DNA of 64,000 nt from the NCBI GenBank assembly GCA_963723765.1, contig CAVRSD010000002.1, forward strand, positions 186,001 to 250,000, written 5' to 3'. Position numbers and translations under genes: made by a program. Source of the stretch: DATBAX01 sp963723765 (GTDB lineage Bacteria; Acidobacteriota; Terriglobia; Terriglobales; Acidobacteriaceae). Shown here piece by piece: positions 27,894 to 36,749 of the stretch. Positions within the stretch are counted from its first letter, which is position 1. Each line of letters begins with the position of its first letter. Under the pieces are notes generated by a model that searched no databases, was not told the origin of the DNA, and saw nothing but the letters and a program-made list of their open reading frames with translations.

Positions 27894-30122
27894 CTAGTAC
27901 TCGGCCAGCTCTTTCATGGCCTGGAACAGGTCGCTCGACTGCGGCAGAATAGCGTCTTCGAGAATGGGATTGTAGGCAACAAAAGTATCTTTGGCGGCGA
28001 CGCGGCGGACGGGAGCGTCGAGGTGTTCGAACATCTGGTCGGCGATGCGGGCGGCGATCTCCGCGCCGTATCCCCAACTTAGAGTGTCCTCATAAGCAAC
28101 AAGCGCACGATTGGTTTTACTCACGGAACCGGCGATGGTGTCCCAGTCAAAGGGATTCAGGCTGCGCAGATCAATCAATTCCACTTTCACGCCATGCTCG
28201 CGTTCCAGCTTCTGCGCGGCTTGCAGAGCGCGCGGCACAACCGCTCCGTAAGTAATGACCGTCAGATCCGTCCCTGGCTGTACGATTTTCGCTTTGCCAA
28301 ACGGAATCATGTAATCCGGTCCCGGATAAGGGGCCCGGCCGTATGTCTCGCGGTAAAGCCGTTTGTGTTCGAGGAACAGGACAGGATCGTCGCAGCGAAT
28401 GGCGGTGCGCAACAAGCCTGCAGCGTCGAGGCCGTTCGAAGGAAACACCACTCGCAGTCCCGGAATATGAGTGAAGATGCTCTCACCACATTGCGAGTGA
28501 TAGATGGCGCCGCCCGTAAGGTATCCGCCAATTGGAACCCGCATGACCAACGGCGCGGAAAACGCGTTGTTAGAGCGCCAGCGGATGGTGGGCAGTTCAT
28601 TACGTAACTGCATCATGGCGGGCCAGATGTAATCGAAAAACTGGACCTCGACCACAGGCTTTAGTCCACGCTGCGCCATGCCTGTGGCACGACCCACAAT
28701 GCTGGCCTCCGCAATCGGAGAGTTGAATACGCGGTCGGAACCAAATTCCGTCTGCAGGCCGAAAGTAAGCTTGAAGACACCGCCTTTGCCTTTCACCATT
28801 TTCTGCTGCAGGTATTGCTCACGACTGCAATCCGCCACATCCTCACCGAATACGACGATGCGTTCATCGCGCCGCATTTCGTCGCGCAGCGTAGCTGTGA
28901 TCTGGTCAGCCATGGTCTTGGTGTGCGAAGTCTTCTTGCCGTCGGCTGCTTTCGCATCCGGTGCGGCGGCAGTGACGATGGGCTGAGTGTCGAACACCGA
29001 AGAAGTGGGATCGAGATCGGGAGAATAGAGAAACTTTTCGACAGAATCGGGAGTGGGCGGCGCTGCCGCCAGAGCATGATCGACGGCGATCTGCAGATCG
29101 TCATCGACCTGCTTCTCCAAAGCGTTGATGCTTTTCTCGTCGAGGATGCCTTCGCGGATCAGGAACATCTGCATGCGCGGAACCGGATCGTGGGCGGCAT
29201 CGCGCTGCCGCTCAGCGTCCGGACGATAGAGGCGTTCGTCATCCGAGAGTGAATGCGAATACGGGCGAATCACATGCGCGTGAATAAAAGCCGGACCCGT
29301 TCCAGCGCGGCAATGTGCAACTGCCCGGGTAAAGGCTCCGTAGCTTTCCACAGGATCGGTGCCGTCAATCTCTTCAAAAAGAAAATTAGGAAAACCCGCT
29401 ACCAGGCGCGATATGTTTCCACCCGCGGTTTGCACTTCCACGGGGACGGAGATTGCGTATTCGTTGTCTTCAATCAGGAAAATCATGGGCAGTCGGAGAT
29501 TCGCCGCCGTGTTCAGCGCTTCCCAGAATTCGCCTTCACTGGTGGTACCGTCTCCGAGGGAAGTGTAGGTAATTTCATCGCCGCGGAAAGCGACGTCCTT
29601 GAATTGACGATAATCCCCGTCAGCCTTTTTGGCTGCATTGGGGTGGGCGGCCAGATAGCGCGCTACCTCAGCACACCCCACAGCCTGCAGAATTTGCGAT
29701 CCCGTGGGCGACGACCCCGTGACCACGTTCAGGCGCTGATATCCCCAATGCGACGGCATTTGGCGGCCACCGGAACTGGGATCGTCGGCTGCGCCCACCG
29801 CCTGCAAAAACATTTCGTAGGGAGTGGCCCCTAAAGCCAGGCAAAGCGCGCGATCGCGATAATAAGGATAGAACCAATCGTAACCCGGCTTCATCGCCAT
29901 AGCCGCAGCCACGCCAATGGCCTCATGTCCAGCCCCGGAAATCTGAAAAAATATCTTTTGCTGACGCTTGAGCAGGATTTCGCGGTCGTCCACGCGCCGG
30001 GACGTGTACATGAAACGATAAGCTTCGATTAATTGCTGGCGGGTAAGGCCCTGATAGGTCTTGGGCTTGTGCACGCGTTCTGCGACAGCAGCCGGTCTGG
30101 GATTCGTTTTCGTGGTCGACAT
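27894..30122 (-). CDS. Fused alpha/beta E1 of a 2-oxo acid dehydrogenase
   Basis: 742 residues. Residues about 20-375 are the E1 alpha chain with the thiamine-diphosphate motif GDG (190-192) ... N220. A linker (about 376-405) leads to the E1 beta chain (IVVFGEDVADCSREQYLQ, NSPIAEASIVGRATGMA, PVLFLEHKRLYRE, VKVELIDLRSLNPFDWDTI). The enzyme decarboxylates a branched-chain 2-oxo acid or pyruvate and passes the acyl group to E2. The HSLSDDERLYRP motif is of the branched-chain/acetoin type. No E2 or E3 gene is adjacent. GGGAG precedes the ATG. Confidence 0.9.
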   Translation of the reverse strand: MSTTKTNPRPAAVAERVHKPKTYQGLTRQQLIEAYRFMYTSRRVDDREILLKRQQKIFFQISGAGHEAIGVAAAMAMKPGYDWFYPYYRDRALCLALGATPYEMFLQAVGAADDPSSGGRQMPSHWGYQRLNVVTGSSPTGSQILQAVGCAEVARYLAAHPNAAKKADGDYRQFKDVAFRGDEITYTSLGDGTTSEGEFWEALNTAANLRLPMIFLIEDNEYAISVPVEVQTAGGNISRLVAGFPNFLFEEIDGTDPVESYGAFTRAVAHCRAGTGPAFIHAHVIRPYSHSLSDDERLYRPDAERQRDAAHDPVPRMQMFLIREGILDEKSINALEKQVDDDLQIAVDHALAAAPPTPDSVEKFLYSPDLDPTSSVFDTQPIVTAAAPDAKAADGKKTSHTKTMADQITATLRDEMRRDERIVVFGEDVADCSREQYLQQKMVKGKGGVFKLTFGLQTEFGSDRVFNSPIAEASIVGRATGMAQRGLKPVVEVQFFDYIWPAMMQLRNELPTIRWRSNNAFSAPLVMRVPIGGYLTGGAIYHSQCGESIFTHIPGLRVVFPSNGLDAAGLLRTAIRCDDPVLFLEHKRLYRETYGRAPYPGPDYMIPFGKAKIVQPGTDLTVITYGAVVPRALQAAQKLEREHGVKVELIDLRSLNPFDWDTIAGSVSKTNRALVAYEDTLSWGYGAEIAARIADQMFEHLDAPVRRVAAKDTFVAYNPILEDAILPQSSDLFQAMKELAEY

Positions 30123-30181
30123 CCGGCTCCCTTGCCTGCACGTTGGATTACATGACTTATTGTAAATCTTGGGGAGGAAGC

Positions 30182-30305
30182 TGTCAGCTCTTAGCTATCA
30201 GCTTTCAGCTTAGAGCTCAGGTCCCATAGGATGTGGCAAAACTCCGCCAAACTACAATGGGCCGGCGGTGAGGGCCCAAGCTGAAGGCTGAGAGCTGATA
30301 GCTGC
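30182..30305. repeat. Long inverted repeat, family D
   Basis: CAGCTCTTAGCTATCAGC and CTTTCAGCTT at 30185-30211 pair imperfectly with AAGCTGAAGGCTGAGAGCTGATAGCTG at 30278-30304. About 65 unpaired bases lie between. It fills most of the gap between the E1 and HAD gene starts. Confidence 0.65.
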
Positions 30306-30336
30306 CCTCAAATCATTTATCCTCTAAATAGACCCC

Positions 30337-31035
30337 TTGATCAAATTCAATCGACAATTCGATCCCCTCCAACTCAAGCTCGTTATTCTCGATCTCGACG
30401 GCACAATCATCGACTCCCGCCTCGACTTGGTGCATTCCGTCAACGCCACATTGCGGCACATGCAGCGTCCCGAGCTGCCGGAGGACGTGATCGCGAGCTA
30501 TGTGGGGGACGGCGCGCCAGCGTTGATTGGGCGGGCCCTCGGTGCGGAAGCCAGTAACGAAACACTGGTCAACAGCGGGCTGGAATATTTTCTCACTTAT
30601 TACCGGGAGCACAAGCTGGACCATACCCGGGTGTATGACGGCATACCGCAGGCGTTGGCGGCGATCCGGGGCGGCCAACGCGGATGCAAGATGGCAGTTC
30701 TATCCAACAAGCCGGTTGCCCCATCACGCGCCATTGTCGAGGCGCTCGGCCTCGGCAAGTTTTTCGTTTCGGTGTACGGCGGCAACAGCTTCACCACCAA
30801 GAAGCCCGATCCACTCGGAGCCCAGACCATTTTGTGGGAAACCGGGGCATCGCCCGAACAAACCCTCATTGTCGGCGACTCCGGCGTGGACATCGCGACC
30901 GGCCGCAACGCTGGTCTGTGGACCTGCGGCGTTACCTACGGGTTCGCGCCCCACACGCTGGAAACCGATCCGCCCGACGTGGTCGTGGATAACGCGAAAG
31001 AATTGGCCAGAATGTTCCGTTCCCCGTCATCCTGA
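30337..31035 (+). CDS. HAD-family phosphatase, phosphoglycolate phosphatase-like
   Basis: 232 residues. HAD motif I VILDLDGTIID with Asp19 and Asp21; motif II MAVLSNKP; motif III Lys in FTTKKPDPLG; motif IV IVGDSGVDI. A helical cap lies at about 30-95. The layout matches Gph, which dephosphorylates 2-phosphoglycolate, though related HADs act on other small phosphates. An in-frame stop at 30325 leaves TTG at 30337 as the only start that keeps motif I. The stop codon and last residues lie inside a family B-type repeat. Confidence 0.85.
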   Translation: MIKFNRQFDPLQLKLVILDLDGTIIDSRLDLVHSVNATLRHMQRPELPEDVIASYVGDGAPALIGRALGAEASNETLVNSGLEYFLTYYREHKLDHTRVYDGIPQALAAIRGGQRGCKMAVLSNKPVAPSRAIVEALGLGKFFVSVYGGNSFTTKKPDPLGAQTILWETGASPEQTLIVGDSGVDIATGRNAGLWTCGVTYGFAPHTLETDPPDVVVDNAKELARMFRSPSS

Positions 31036-31110
31036 GCGCGTTTCCCTTGTCATCCTGAGCGCAGCAAGATCGCTCGCTTGCGAGCGATCTTGCGGAGTCG
31101 AAGGACCCCT
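31026..31110. repeat. GTCATCCTGAGC repeat with perfect 12-bp hairpin
   Basis: GTCATCCTGAGCGC occurs twice (31026, 31049), followed by CAAGATCGCTCG-CTTG-CGAGCGATCTTG (31065-31092) and GGAGTCGAAGGACCCC. The opening supplies the TGA stop of the HAD gene. It is related in style to the family B copies at 1396 and 1757. Confidence 0.7.
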
Positions 31111-31200
31111 ACTCCCGGCAATGGCCTTCCCCCAGACCTCGACATGACCACGGCTGATTAACGCTTCTGAGCCTCGCCTTCGGTTACACTGCACACGACG

Positions 31201-31812
31201 ATGACCAATCTCACCCATGGCTTTACTCCCGCCGAACTCCGGAAATTGCGCAGCCTCAAGGATCCGCACGGAATTCAACGTTATCTGGATGACATGCCCT
31301 ATCACCTGGCGGACACAGGCTGGTCGCCACGCGTCGTCCTGCGTGAAAATACCTCGCATTGTTTCGAAGGCGCGATATTCGCTGCCGCCGCTTTGAAAGT
31401 GAACGGATTCCCTCCCCTGATCCTCGACCTCGAAGCCGAACATGATACCGACCATGTGATCGCCATCTACCGCATGAACGGACACTGGGGAGCAATCGCG
31501 AAATCCAACTACACCGGATGCCGCTACCGCGAACCGGTTTACCGTTCCCTGCGCGAACTGGCCCTCAGTTACTTCGATGTGTATTTCAATCTTCGCCGCG
31601 AACGTACTCTGCGCACTTTTTCGCGGCCGGTAAACCTTAAAAGCTTTGATCGCCAGAATTGGATGACCACGGAGAAAGACGTTTTCTTCATTGCGGAATA
31701 TCTCTTCGACATCCATCATGACCGCTTGCTCACACCAGCCATGGCGAAGAAACTGCACCGGCTGGATGACCGCTCGTTTCGTGCCGGCTGCTTGGGACGC
31801 GCGGAAAAATAA
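31201..31812 (+). CDS. Conserved protein, possible transglutaminase-like fold
   Basis: 203 residues, no signal peptide. ENTSHCFEGAIFAAAALKVNGFPPLILDL places Cys54 at the head of a helix, and TDHVIAIYRMNGHWGAIAKSNY supplies His85 and Asn103. A Cys at a helix start, then His in a strand, then Asn/Asp is the order of the transglutaminase/papain-like triad, so an enzyme of that superfamily is possible; this is inference. The C-terminal third is helical with no recognised motif. The next gene (31857) follows by 45 bases on the same strand. Confidence 0.7.
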   Translation: MTNLTHGFTPAELRKLRSLKDPHGIQRYLDDMPYHLADTGWSPRVVLRENTSHCFEGAIFAAAALKVNGFPPLILDLEAEHDTDHVIAIYRMNGHWGAIAKSNYTGCRYREPVYRSLRELALSYFDVYFNLRRERTLRTFSRPVNLKSFDRQNWMTTEKDVFFIAEYLFDIHHDRLLTPAMAKKLHRLDDRSFRAGCLGRAEK

Positions 31813-31856
31813 CTTTCCCAGAGAACTTGTGGAAAACCGGCGGGTTGAAATGATCC

Positions 31857-32786
31857 ATGCGCATGCGTAACTATTGCATCTTTCTCGCGCTCCTCATCGC
31901 TTTTGCATCCGGGCTTTCATTTGGACAAAATATAGCTCCGCAACCTGCTCTGCCACATGATTCGGAAATCCCGAGCACTTCAGCTCCCACCCTTTCCAGC
32001 GACCAGATCCGCGATCTGATTCGCCTGGCTGCGGAGAAAGATCTGGAGAACGACAAGAAGCAGCGCGACTACACCTACGTGCAGCGCGAAGAAGAACATA
32101 AACGGAATGGGAAGGGCGAGTTGCAATCCACTGAAACCCGCACTTACGACGTGATGATGCTCTATGGTGAACAAGTCCGGCGCCAGATATCCAAAGATGA
32201 CAAGCCGCTCTCCGAAAAAGACGCGGCTAAGGAAGAAGAAAAAATCCAGAAGATCATCGACAAGGGCAAGAACGAAAGTGATGACGATCGCAAGAAGCGC
32301 CTGGACAAAGAAGAGAAAGACCGCGAGGACGACCGCAAATTCGTCAGCGAAGTCGCTGATGCCTACGATTTCCGCCTGGTGGCCATCGAGCCTGTCAACG
32401 GCCGCGATGCCTATGTTGTCGACGCCGATCCCCGCTCTGGATTTCAGCCCAAACTACGAGATGCGAAAATGCTACCCAACTTTCGTTTCCGGGTCTGGAT
32501 CGACAAAGCCGAATCGCAGTGGGTCAAGATTGATATTCAGTGCATTGAGACAGCGTCCTTCGGATGGATTCTCGCTCGCATTCACAAAGGCTCAAACATT
32601 GTGATCGAACTCACGCGTGTGAACGAAGATGTGTGGCTGCCCAAGCATGTAGCGCTTAAATTGGACGCACGCATTGCCCTGTTCAAAGGGCTGAACATCG
32701 ACGAGGATGCCACCTATCGCGACTACAAGAAATTCCGCACGGACATCAGAATCGTTCCGCTGGGAGCAGAACCAGTTCAGCCCTAA
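31857..32786 (+). CDS. Exported protein with charged coiled-coil region, unknown function
   Basis: 309 residues. Signal peptide MRMRNYCIFLALLIAFASGLSFG. Residues about 60-165 are strongly charged and helical (EKDLENDKKQRDYTYVQREEEHKRNG, EEEKIQKIIDKGKN, DRKKRLDKEEKDREDD). The last 140 residues are a beta-rich domain (YDFRLVAIEPVNGRDAYVVDADP, FRFRVWIDKAESQWVKIDIQ, WLPKHVALKLDARI) whose strand order resembles the LolA/LolB-like lipoprotein-carrier fold. A role in lipoprotein or lipid handling is inferred weakly. Confidence 0.65.
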   Translation: MRMRNYCIFLALLIAFASGLSFGQNIAPQPALPHDSEIPSTSAPTLSSDQIRDLIRLAAEKDLENDKKQRDYTYVQREEEHKRNGKGELQSTETRTYDVMMLYGEQVRRQISKDDKPLSEKDAAKEEEKIQKIIDKGKNESDDDRKKRLDKEEKDREDDRKFVSEVADAYDFRLVAIEPVNGRDAYVVDADPRSGFQPKLRDAKMLPNFRFRVWIDKAESQWVKIDIQCIETASFGWILARIHKGSNIVIELTRVNEDVWLPKHVALKLDARIALFKGLNIDEDATYRDYKKFRTDIRIVPLGAEPVQP

Positions 32787-32816
32787 GTTAAATGAGTTGA
32801 AGTGGAATGTGTGAAC

Positions 32817-34493
32817 TCAGAAGGTAAATGCAACTCCACCACGAAGGGCACGGGCTGACTGCACCAGGTAAACCGTGCGGCCATCCTGTCCCATCACTGG
32901 AACGTAGCCTTGGGCTAGCAGATTCCGCACGTCGATCAGAACGTCGACGTGGTTGGGAAAGAAGCCAGTGCCGGGAATCGGCTGCCGGAAGAAGATATCG
33001 AGATAAGGGTCCGCCTGGCCCGCCGAAGCATTGAACATATCGACAGGTGTGAGCGCCTGGCCGCTGATCCAGCCATAGGAAGCTATCCAACTGGTCTTCG
33101 AACGCGGCAAAATTCCGTTGACCTTGCCGGTGATACTGTGGCGGTTTCGCACCTGGGTCCACTCGCGGGCATCCTGCAGGCTCACATCGGCTTTACCTAA
33201 ATCAAGAACACCGCCGTAGCCATAATCCACGGTTGCCGTAATGTCCGAAGTCAGTTTGCGCTGCAAGACGATGCGCATTCCTCGCGTGTCCAGTTCTTTG
33301 CCCTGATAGGAAAACGTCCCCGAATAGATGTCAGGAAGAACGTCTCCGCTGCTCGAGGTTTCGCCCACCCCGGTAAGCGCAGGGTTATCCACGCGATCGG
33401 CATAAGCTGCGACCTGCAAGCTGTTCTTGCCCATGTGCTGGGAGACCGAAATTTCGTGGTGATGCGCTTTTTCCAGAGCAGGCGTGAAATTTGAAATACT
33501 CATGCGTGGCCCGGACTCGCTCAAATCCGCCGGAGCGGAATCGAAGCCTTTTTCGGTGCGTCCATCCGGTTGTGAAGTTGCGTAGCCATAAGCGACAACC
33601 GTGTCTGGGGAAAGATGCAACGCCACCGAACCAAATGGACGAAATGCGCTCTCTCGTCCCATGAACTGGATGGTCTGCAATTCACTCCCAAATTTGAGTT
33701 CCAGCACGTCGCCTAAAGTAATGTCGTCCGAGGTGGTCAGGGCCAGAGCTTCCAGATCAGAATTAGCCAGGTTGAGATCGGGCGAAGCCAGATGACGCAC
33801 TGTCAATGCCACTTCCGGCGCGGACCCGTTGCTGGCTTTTTGCTGGTAGGAAGCGCGGAAGACCGCATCCGGTAAGCCGTCGCCATAGCCCACGTCGCCA
33901 TGCAAAGCAACCGTCCCTGAGGAAAAAATCGACTTCTCGAGAGAGAACCCCGTGCTCATGTCCGATGTGCTGCCAAACCCGTCGGACGGGGAACCTGCCA
34001 GAAAAGACACCGTGCCCTTCAGCACGGACCCGACTTTTTCAGATTGCGTCTTGGGTAGATGTGCGTCCAACAGCCGCAGAATTGGGCGGTCCGACGCGGA
34101 ACGGAGCACCCACTTCCAGTCGTCGTCTTCATCTTTGCCGCGTACAGGCGCGAACTGGACGGAGTCAAAAATCGTGTTGAGCGTGAGATTCAATACCAGG
34201 CTGGCGCCTGCGCGTAGTCCCACGCTTTCGCGCATGGTAGGCAGAAAAGAAGTCGCGGAAACCTTGATGCTGTAAATGCCCGGCAGCAGACCGCCGGCAG
34301 AGTAGAAACCGTTCTCGTCCGTGAACACCTTAATTGTGTTCACTGCGGAGCTCAACACTTCCACCACGGCCCCCATTTGCGGGATGCCATTGGCGCTGCG
34401 CACATATCCGGAAATGGAACCTGGCTTTTCGCTGGCCCACACAGGTAGAACCAGGCCGAACGCAACCACCAGGCAGCCGAGCTTTCGGAACAT
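32817..34493 (-). CDS. Outer-membrane beta-barrel with carboxypeptidase-regulatory-like domain
   Basis: 558 residues from the ATG at 34493. After a signal peptide (MFRKLGCLVVAFGLVLPVWA) comes a CarboxypepD_reg/CNA-B-like domain (GSISGYVRSANGIPQMGAVVEVLS, GFYSAGGLLPGIYSIKVSATSF). The remaining about 450 residues show alternating amphipathic strands and end GGVAFTF, with the terminal Phe used by the BAM complex. It resembles the TonB-dependent/Oar-like receptors of Acidobacteriota but lacks a visible plug domain and is shorter. It follows the GWxTD gene by 34 bases, so the two are likely co-expressed. Confidence 0.75.
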   Translation of the reverse strand: MFRKLGCLVVAFGLVLPVWASEKPGSISGYVRSANGIPQMGAVVEVLSSAVNTIKVFTDENGFYSAGGLLPGIYSIKVSATSFLPTMRESVGLRAGASLVLNLTLNTIFDSVQFAPVRGKDEDDDWKWVLRSASDRPILRLLDAHLPKTQSEKVGSVLKGTVSFLAGSPSDGFGSTSDMSTGFSLEKSIFSSGTVALHGDVGYGDGLPDAVFRASYQQKASNGSAPEVALTVRHLASPDLNLANSDLEALALTTSDDITLGDVLELKFGSELQTIQFMGRESAFRPFGSVALHLSPDTVVAYGYATSQPDGRTEKGFDSAPADLSESGPRMSISNFTPALEKAHHHEISVSQHMGKNSLQVAAYADRVDNPALTGVGETSSSGDVLPDIYSGTFSYQGKELDTRGMRIVLQRKLTSDITATVDYGYGGVLDLGKADVSLQDAREWTQVRNRHSITGKVNGILPRSKTSWIASYGWISGQALTPVDMFNASAGQADPYLDIFFRQPIPGTGFFPNHVDVLIDVRNLLAQGYVPVMGQDGRTVYLVQSARALRGGVAFTF

Positions 34494-34527
34494 CCCTACC
34501 ACCCTTTGGGAAACCAAGTCTTCCCGG

Positions 34528-36276
34528 TTACTCAACGGCAAAAGTTGCCGATGGGTCCAGGGTTTGCTTGGAAATACTATCGTTCACCTTGATCTGGATG
34601 CGGTAAACACCCGGAACAAGATTAGCGGCCGCAAGCGTTTTTTGCAGGGTCATCTGGTCGCCGATATTGCCCATTGTGTCCGTGGACTCGACGGAATGAA
34701 CCACGGATTTGTTGGTCCCCGCATTCACCACTTCATATTCAACCGTGGCGGAAGGCTTGTGCGTCTTGTCGTCCACACCCAGGTTGTAGACTTGCATCCA
34801 GAAGTTCATCTTCTGGTTGCGCTTGAAACTGACGGGTTTGCCATCAGCAGGCTGAACTCGTGGAACAACCTTGGTCGTACCAATGACGAAGCTGCCAGTA
34901 CCCACGTTCCTGGTTGGTACTGGTTCCATCGTGCCTGCCACGATCAGGGAAGAGGACGAGAGCCGGTCATCCGCAAAGTCCGGGACTTGCAAACTTTTTC
35001 TCCAGGTCCCCACCCGGTCTCCATTCACATCCTTGAGCACCAGATCAAGCCGATAGAGTCCAGGCTTCAACGGAATCGACTTCCCGTACACCTGTGAACC
35101 TTCAGCCGCCTGGGCCAGCAATTCCGCGGGAACATCCGCCTGCACCGTGTCCTCGAAAGTCTGCGCAGTGCGACCGCTCAAGGTCGTGATCCGGCCGAAA
35201 ATATTGACGACGCCGCGTTGCACTCCGTCTTTATTCGCAAAAGTGATATCACGATTCTTAATCTGAATTGTGATCGGGACCAGTACAGTATCGCCGGTCA
35301 CCCGGACAAAGTCAGACCTAACGTCAAATGGCATCGGATTGTAACTGATGACGTGACCGACTTCTTCCTCCAGGTCCTTGAACTTCACCGGCGGAGGAGC
35401 ATTCAGTTTGGCGAATTGTTCCAGACGATCGAATTGCTTGGTTTGCAGGCTCTGCGTACCTGGACCAGCGCCCAGCGTCTCCAGGCCGTTATTGGTAAAA
35501 CGATCTGCCTTGGTCGACTGCCCCATCTGCTCATACAGAGTCAACCCCGCGTTCGGCGTGTGCAGTAAGGCGTCCTTCTCTCCGCGGTCGATGGTCATGT
35601 GGTAGTCGCCGCACATGCACGTATCCACGAATTCGATGATGATTTCCTGTCCAATGCCTTCGATATATCGATAACGCCAGTCTTCAAAGGGGAAAGTCGA
35701 GGTTTCGCCGCCACCCTCTTCCATGGGCCGCTCATAAGTACCACCCGATGGATGCGAGTCATTCTCGTCGGGCGCACCGTACATGATGTAAATGCGGCCG
35801 CGATCGGTTCTCCATCCTGGGATTCCGGCGGCGTAGTGCTCGTTGGCATACTCAATGCGGCGGTAGTGCTCTTCTTTGAATTCGTTTTCTTCCGTGTCCG
35901 GCGTGGGATCACGGCGCTGCCAGAAGGCCTCAATAAAATTGTCGCGCTCTTCGTCGTTGGAGAGCTGCTTGAAGGCCTGGCGCTCTTCATCGGTAATGAT
36001 CCAGCGAACGTCCTCATCCAACCATTTTTTATACGACTTGCCTAATTCCTGCTTCAGCGCTTTGGAATTGTCTTTCTTCTGTTTTTCGCTGGGTGGCCGC
36101 TTGAGAGGATCGTTGTCCTGATTTCCCTGGTCTGCGGAAACTGCGGAATTGCCTTGATCTTTAGGATCAGATTTCGATGCAGTGCCCTGCTGCGCTATGG
36201 CATGAGACCCGAAACCTAAAAACGCGACACATAGGAATGACCAAACAACACGCTGATAGCCTTCCGATCGGAACAT
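34528..36276 (-). CDS. Exported GWxTD-domain protein
   Basis: 582 residues. Signal peptide, then a charged Gln/Asp/Lys linker (30-70), then the GWxTD domain (about 75-190): KWLDEDVRWIITDEERQAFKQLSNDEERDNFIEAFWQRRDPTPDTEENEFKEEHYRR split across the family motifs, and GIPGWRTDRGRIYIMYGAPDE. The C-terminal 350 residues are beta-rich Ig-like modules (RGVVNIFGRITTLSG, SIPLKPGLYRLDLVLKD, LVPGVYRIQIKVND). The domain is common in Acidobacteriota and Bacteroidota; its function is not established. It heads a two-gene unit with a beta-barrel. Confidence 0.85.
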   Translation of the reverse strand: MFRSEGYQRVVWSFLCVAFLGFGSHAIAQQGTASKSDPKDQGNSAVSADQGNQDNDPLKRPPSEKQKKDNSKALKQELGKSYKKWLDEDVRWIITDEERQAFKQLSNDEERDNFIEAFWQRRDPTPDTEENEFKEEHYRRIEYANEHYAAGIPGWRTDRGRIYIMYGAPDENDSHPSGGTYERPMEEGGGETSTFPFEDWRYRYIEGIGQEIIIEFVDTCMCGDYHMTIDRGEKDALLHTPNAGLTLYEQMGQSTKADRFTNNGLETLGAGPGTQSLQTKQFDRLEQFAKLNAPPPVKFKDLEEEVGHVISYNPMPFDVRSDFVRVTGDTVLVPITIQIKNRDITFANKDGVQRGVVNIFGRITTLSGRTAQTFEDTVQADVPAELLAQAAEGSQVYGKSIPLKPGLYRLDLVLKDVNGDRVGTWRKSLQVPDFADDRLSSSSLIVAGTMEPVPTRNVGTGSFVIGTTKVVPRVQPADGKPVSFKRNQKMNFWMQVYNLGVDDKTHKPSATVEYEVVNAGTNKSVVHSVESTDTMGNIGDQMTLQKTLAAANLVPGVYRIQIKVNDSISKQTLDPSATFAVE

Positions 36277-36437
36277 AGACGGGGCACTCCTTAGGGCTCA
36301 CCTAGTGGTAACAACATTCTAAGACTTTGCATACCTCAAGGCAAGGTTAAGTCGAACTATTTAAACACCCTAGACTCAGTACGATGCGTGCCCGTGCCGC
36401 CAGGGTTGTAGGGAATGAAGGGGCCCGGACCGTTACT

Positions 36438-36464
36438 TTGCCGTTTATCGTATCCGGTTATAAT
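36438..36464 (+). promoter_or_regulatory. Possible sigma-70 promoter for the ABC ATPase gene
   Basis: TTGCCG (36438-36443) and a perfect TATAAT (36459-36464) with a 15-base spacer. It would give a leader of about 280 bases before the ATG at 36750. Confidence 0.4.
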
Positions 36465-36466
36465 TA

Positions 36467-36487
36467 GCATCATAAGTTTTGTGATGC
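36467..36487. promoter_or_regulatory. Hyphenated inverted repeat beside the -10 box
   Basis: GCATCA, nine bases, TGATGC. It begins two bases after the TATAAT box, a position where a bound repressor would block transcription. The binding protein is unknown. Confidence 0.4.
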
Positions 36488-36548
36488 ATTGCTTTTGATC
36501 CAAGGGAACTTTTGCGGCGGCGGAGCCGTACTTTAGCCAAGGGTGAAT

Positions 36549-36590
36549 CCGTTCGCTGGCAACGGGAAAAGGGCATAGATTACTGCCCTT
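36549..36590 (+). promoter_or_regulatory. Two adjacent stem-loops in the ABC leader
   Basis: CCGTT-CGCTGGC-AACGG (36549-36565) and AAGGGCA-TAGATTAC-TGCCCTT (36569-36590). They sit in the 36277-36749 gap, which otherwise holds only the promoter, its inverted repeat and a doubtful 50-codon frame starting at 36615. Confidence 0.4.
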
Positions 36591-36749
36591 GCGACGAAGA
36601 AGGAAAGAACATCATATGTTCGTAACCTTCGCCGGAGTGGCCCGTCCAATGGTGAGCCGTCCATATCAAGGTCATCATCAGCATCAGTGGCCCGAGGATC
36701 ACAAGAAGATCGGAGCGGCTGAGTGTCCCAAGAGTACCAGGAGAACAGA

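Noticed and set aside
30182..30305. Insertion-sequence end
   Set aside because: The inverted arms enclose only about 65 bases with no transposase and no target duplication was seen.
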